Assembly: GCF_949628265.1 (NCBI RefSeq)
Contig: NC_088790.1
Coordinates: 16,682,545 to 16,746,544, forward strand
Source of the DNA: Cloeon dipterum
Taxonomy: Eukaryota; Arthropoda; Insecta; Ephemeroptera; Baetidae
Reading direction: 5' to 3'
DNA: 64,000 bases
Below are positions 61,047 through 64,000 of the stretch, piece by piece. The translations under genes and the position numbers were made by a program. A model generated the notes under the pieces. That model made no database searches, had not been told where the DNA came from, and saw only the letters and a program-made list of their open reading frames with translations. The first letter of the stretch is position 1; each line of letters starts with the position of its first letter.

Positions 61047-63981
61047 CTGAAAGGAACGATCACAACCATTAGATAACTTAACATCAAAATCATTATAATA
61101 AATTAACACAAAGAAAAACACAAAAAATGAAATCGTAAAAATGTGCACAAAAGCAGCGAAATTTATTTTGTTCTAAGGAATATCAAAATGAAACGTTTCA
61201 AAGGCAAAAAAGTATATTTTTGGGGGAAAAATCCAAAAGAGTATTTTATAAAAAACAAAAAAAACGTAGGATGCTGGAAAATAAATAAAGATCATCTGAA
61301 AAAAAGAGTGAAATTCTCAGTGCCTGGTTATTGACATTAAAATCACTATACGGCTGTGAATTTTGGATGGTTTTTTTCCTCAAAAAAATTCATATTTTGG
61401 ACGGTTTTAATTTTTTTCTGGAGCCCAGAACTATACGGTTTTTTTAGACATCTTCTATGCCGTTTTTACTGTCAAAAAATTATTTGAGAAGAAATTTCTA
61501 TTGCTCTTCTTCTCTTTTAAAGATATTTGTCTTTTTCGTGAAAAAAAGCATAGTGTCAAATACACGAACGTAAAAAATTATTTTGAAACAAACAGAGATA
61601 TTTATTTTCACTCCAAAATATTCCACCAAAAATTAATGCGTGATAATAAAGTTCAAAAACATGCATTTATCCTTGGATTTATAGCCGATTATGTACTGTT
61701 TTTGACTTCTTTAATACGATTTTCAGTGGAATATATAGTTTTAGTAGATTTAAATTGTTTTTGCTAATTTCATGGTCCTGCAACAATTTAGAAGCTCAGA
61801 AAAAATACCCAACCGTCTAAATTTTAGAGCCTTAAGTAATTTTCTGACGCAGTTTGCATGAGATGAATTCAAATTTGGTTAATAATTTGAAATTTCAACA
61901 TACAAGGTACGAAGAAAATGATAATCACTTTAGATTTTAAACAAAAAACGTTTCTTTCCAATAAAAAGAAAAAATCGTGAATGTACCCGTTTAGTTTCAA
62001 GGTAAAAGTAATTTTCTCCCATCCCTAAATTAGCATTTTTTTACACTTTTTGTGACCTTTTGCAGCTAAAATATATATTTTTAGTGGTCGTGATTTGAAT
62101 AATTGCTGTTTAGTGCATATTTTACCAAATCGAAGCTGAAAAGAAAAAATAATAGGACACACAGGAGCTATACAGGAAAAATATTAAAATTGACAAAAGA
62201 CACAAGAAAATTGTTAGTGTAGAGTGACAAAACCACACACGGCGATGAAACCAACCACGAAAAAGAGGAAGGGTGGACACGGCGGCACGAGAGGACAAAA
62301 CGAAAAAGGTACACGGACTGCTCTTTCCATCACATCAGAGAAATCAACAGCATTCCTTTACCAAGCTAAATAACGCTGTTGTAAATGACGAAAGTGACCA
62401 CGTGACAGATGAACAACAGCGGCATCAAACTCGGTCGCGCGGACCCTGATGGAGTGGCGCCTGGCAGGGCACCCAGCTGGACAGTCCTAGTCCTCTTGGG
62501 CGTCTCGTCGCTCAGCACCAAGGACGACGACACCCACATACCCCTTATCATCGCAGGAGGAAATTTGAGTCACGCATGCATTTATTAGTCAGTGTGTAAA
62601 AAATCACCTCAAAAATGTCTCTTAATTTGTTACAGAAAAATCAAGAAGATTAATTCGATCAAATGTGGAAAATCAAAATAGCATGCAAATTTTGATCCGT
62701 TGGTAACGCGTGAGAATTCGGACAGAAAGTAGTCCAATTTTACCTGGAGCACTTGTGAGCATTGACCGACAGGATGGCCCTTTCGTAGAGATTCAAAACC
62801 CCCGAGTCGTTGAGGCGCACTGAATGAATGCATCCTGTGAAGCCCTCGCTGTGTCTGCCGTCAGTCATGTACTGCAGCTTCGGCAGACCACCTGCAACCG
62901 CACAAAATTATTGCCGTTAAAAACAGTATAAAATTTAAAACAAATGATTTTAATTATTTTTAAAATATAATTCTGTGACAGATTTATTTTCGTAATGCTG
63001 TTTTAACTTACATATTTTTGACGCTGTTTTTAACTAATGATGTGTGTATTTTAATGGAGAATAAATAAAAATTATTTGAGAATATATTTAATAATTTAGA
63101 CTAAAAAGAGCAAAATAACTCTTTTGAACGACACACCACTTGAAAATCCTTATTTTTGATCGGAGGGTAAATGTTAAGTAATTTGTTTTTGTGGTTTGAC
63201 AATTTGACCATTATTATATTGATCAAATAATTGCCGTTATTTTTATGGGACAGATTTGGAATGAAAATCATTCAAAGAAATGAACAGCCAACATTGAAAA
63301 TACATAAAAATTGCCTAATTTTACCTTCTCGACCTTTTTAATCTTATATTTGAAAAGTTGTTTCCAATTTAATTAATAAATTGATTTATATCAAATTATT
63401 TGAAAGGCAAGCATTTCAAAATAAGGATTAGATGCTGTGAACAACATATCAAGTCCTCAAATTAAATTAAAAAGTGACAATCAAGAATATTATGTCCATT
63501 TTTCTATGGCTCCGAAAAAAAACTGTTTTAGCATAAATTTTAATTTACGTACCAACGAAGATGTTTCCATTGGTGTTGAGCAAACCGAGGTTTCCGCCGC
63601 TCTGGCCGATGACGGCCTCATCGCTGTCGACCACCATGGAGCCGTTCTTGGCCGTGCGCCACAGTCGAACCTGGTGGCGCTGGTCGTCGTCGACGCGGTG
63701 ACGTGACACCAGCTTGGCCGAGCCTGAACCAAGTTCCCAGCCGAACTCGAGGTAACCGTCAACCACGGCAAGTGAGAGGTAGTCCTCCAGCTTGCCTCGC
63801 AGGTTGCGACCGGGTATGTTAGCCGGCTGCCCGTGCCACAAGATCAGGCCGTTAGGGCTGCGCGACGTGAACTCAATCTCGATCTCCTCCGTGACGCCAG
63901 ACGCCGCGTGTGGCAGCAAGTTCTTGGACAGCATCACGTAGCCGTTACCCTTGAAGCCAACGTCCACGCCAAATTCCTCAC
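60962..63981 (-). CDS. trol: Perlecan-like laminin-G matrix protein, C-terminal part
   Basis: This is the 3' end of a large extracellular matrix gene that continues right of the window. Exon 63553-63981 encodes GEEFGVDVGFKGNGYVML, then an almost complete laminin-G beta sandwich with SPNGLILWHGQ, DYLSLAVVDGYLEFGWELGS and LLNTNGNIFVG. Exon 62744-62891 completes the domain with GGLPKLQYMTDG, GFTGCIHSVRLN and the closing Cys in AHKCS; the two cysteines form the usual terminal disulfide. Exon 60962-61046 adds a short acidic tail and the stop. All joins are in phase. The sequence fits the last LG domain of arthropod perlecan as I remember it; agrin or another LG protein remains possible. In basement membranes these domains bind receptors such as dystroglycan. 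Confidence 0.8.
61047..62361 (-). other. Intron between alternative terminal exons
   Basis: AT-rich, low-complexity sequence with many A- and T-runs. Short open frames on the plus strand are Lys/Phe-rich and composition-driven. A GC-richer segment near 62.24-62.30 kb, directly beyond exon B, has no recognised feature. Confidence 0.7.
62362..62543 (-). CDS. trol: Alternative terminal exon B: hydrophobic, anchor-like C-terminus
   Basis: The acceptor GCGATGATAAG opens an exon that also joins the 62744 end in phase (AG+G gives Arg). It encodes GMWVSSSLVLSDETPKRTRT, then a Gly/Ala/Ser/Pro linker LPGATPSGSARPS, and ends LMPLLFICHVVTFVIYNSVI and a TAG stop. A small-residue site followed by a hydrophobic run at the extreme C-terminus is the layout of a GPI-anchor signal; a simple membrane anchor is the alternative. 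A donor (CTTG/GTAAAG) follows the stop directly, so this looks like a cassette exon whose inclusion replaces the acidic tail and turns exon A into 3' UTR. Confidence 0.5.
62892..63552 (-). other. Intron of the perlecan-like gene
   Basis: A 661-base AT-rich intron with donor GTTG/GTACGT and acceptor GGTTGCAG. Nothing else was seen in it. Confidence 0.8.
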
Positions 63982-64000
63982 CTGGAAAGGAAAAATTAAT

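Noticed and set aside
1..64000. Bacterial-type systems (operons, CRISPR, defence islands), rRNA or tRNA genes
   Set aside because: No clustered prokaryotic-type genes, no regularly spaced repeats and no cloverleaf I could support by eye; the window is plainly animal nuclear DNA. tRNAscan or Rfam searches would be needed to exclude small RNA genes.

Overview
The window is nuclear DNA from an animal, most likely an insect or another arthropod. It is AT-rich, its genes are cut by GT-AG introns, and the proteins resemble insect families. I see no bacterial operons, CRISPR array, rRNA or tRNA that I can support. Most of the 64 kb is intron or intergenic DNA, and the real exons are short and more GC-rich than their surroundings. 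I joined exons by hand from splice signals, reading phase and family similarity recalled from memory; no search was run.

From left to right: (1) From before base 1 to about 19.1 kb, possibly 25.5 kb, on the minus strand lies a class B (secretin-type) G-protein-coupled receptor that I recognise as the pigment-dispersing factor receptor, PDFR. It includes the six-cysteine hormone-binding ectodomain and TM1 to the TM5/third-loop region; TM6, TM7 and the tail lie off the left edge. Two candidate 5' exons (19,040-19,116 and 25,399-25,504) both fit the same downstream exon in phase. One intron has a GC donor. (2) From about 25.5 to 43.5 kb I find no convincing exon; the stretch holds GC-rich islands, simple repeats and a cluster of CACGTG E-boxes. 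(3) At 43.6-54.96 kb, minus strand, is a complete ten-exon formimidoyltransferase-cyclodeaminase (FTCD) of 544 residues. (4) At 56.2-56.6 kb is the 3' end of a non-LTR retrotransposon. (5) At 57.3-59.4 kb, plus strand, is a complete six-exon histidine acid phosphatase of 415 residues. (6) At 59.76-60.0 kb, plus strand, is a three-exon gene for a 46-residue membrane microprotein that I do not recognise. (7) From 60.96 kb to beyond the right edge, minus strand, is the 3' end of a laminin-G extracellular matrix gene, best matched to perlecan (trol). It has two in-frame alternative C-termini, one acidic and soluble and one ending in a hydrophobic, GPI- or membrane-anchor-like tail.

The genes do not form an obvious functional cluster: a neuropeptide receptor used in circadian signalling, a histidine/folate enzyme, a secreted or membrane phosphatase, a microprotein and a basement-membrane proteoglycan. 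The best candidates for something undescribed are the microprotein gene, the alternative anchored end of the perlecan-like gene and the alternative N-termini of the receptor.
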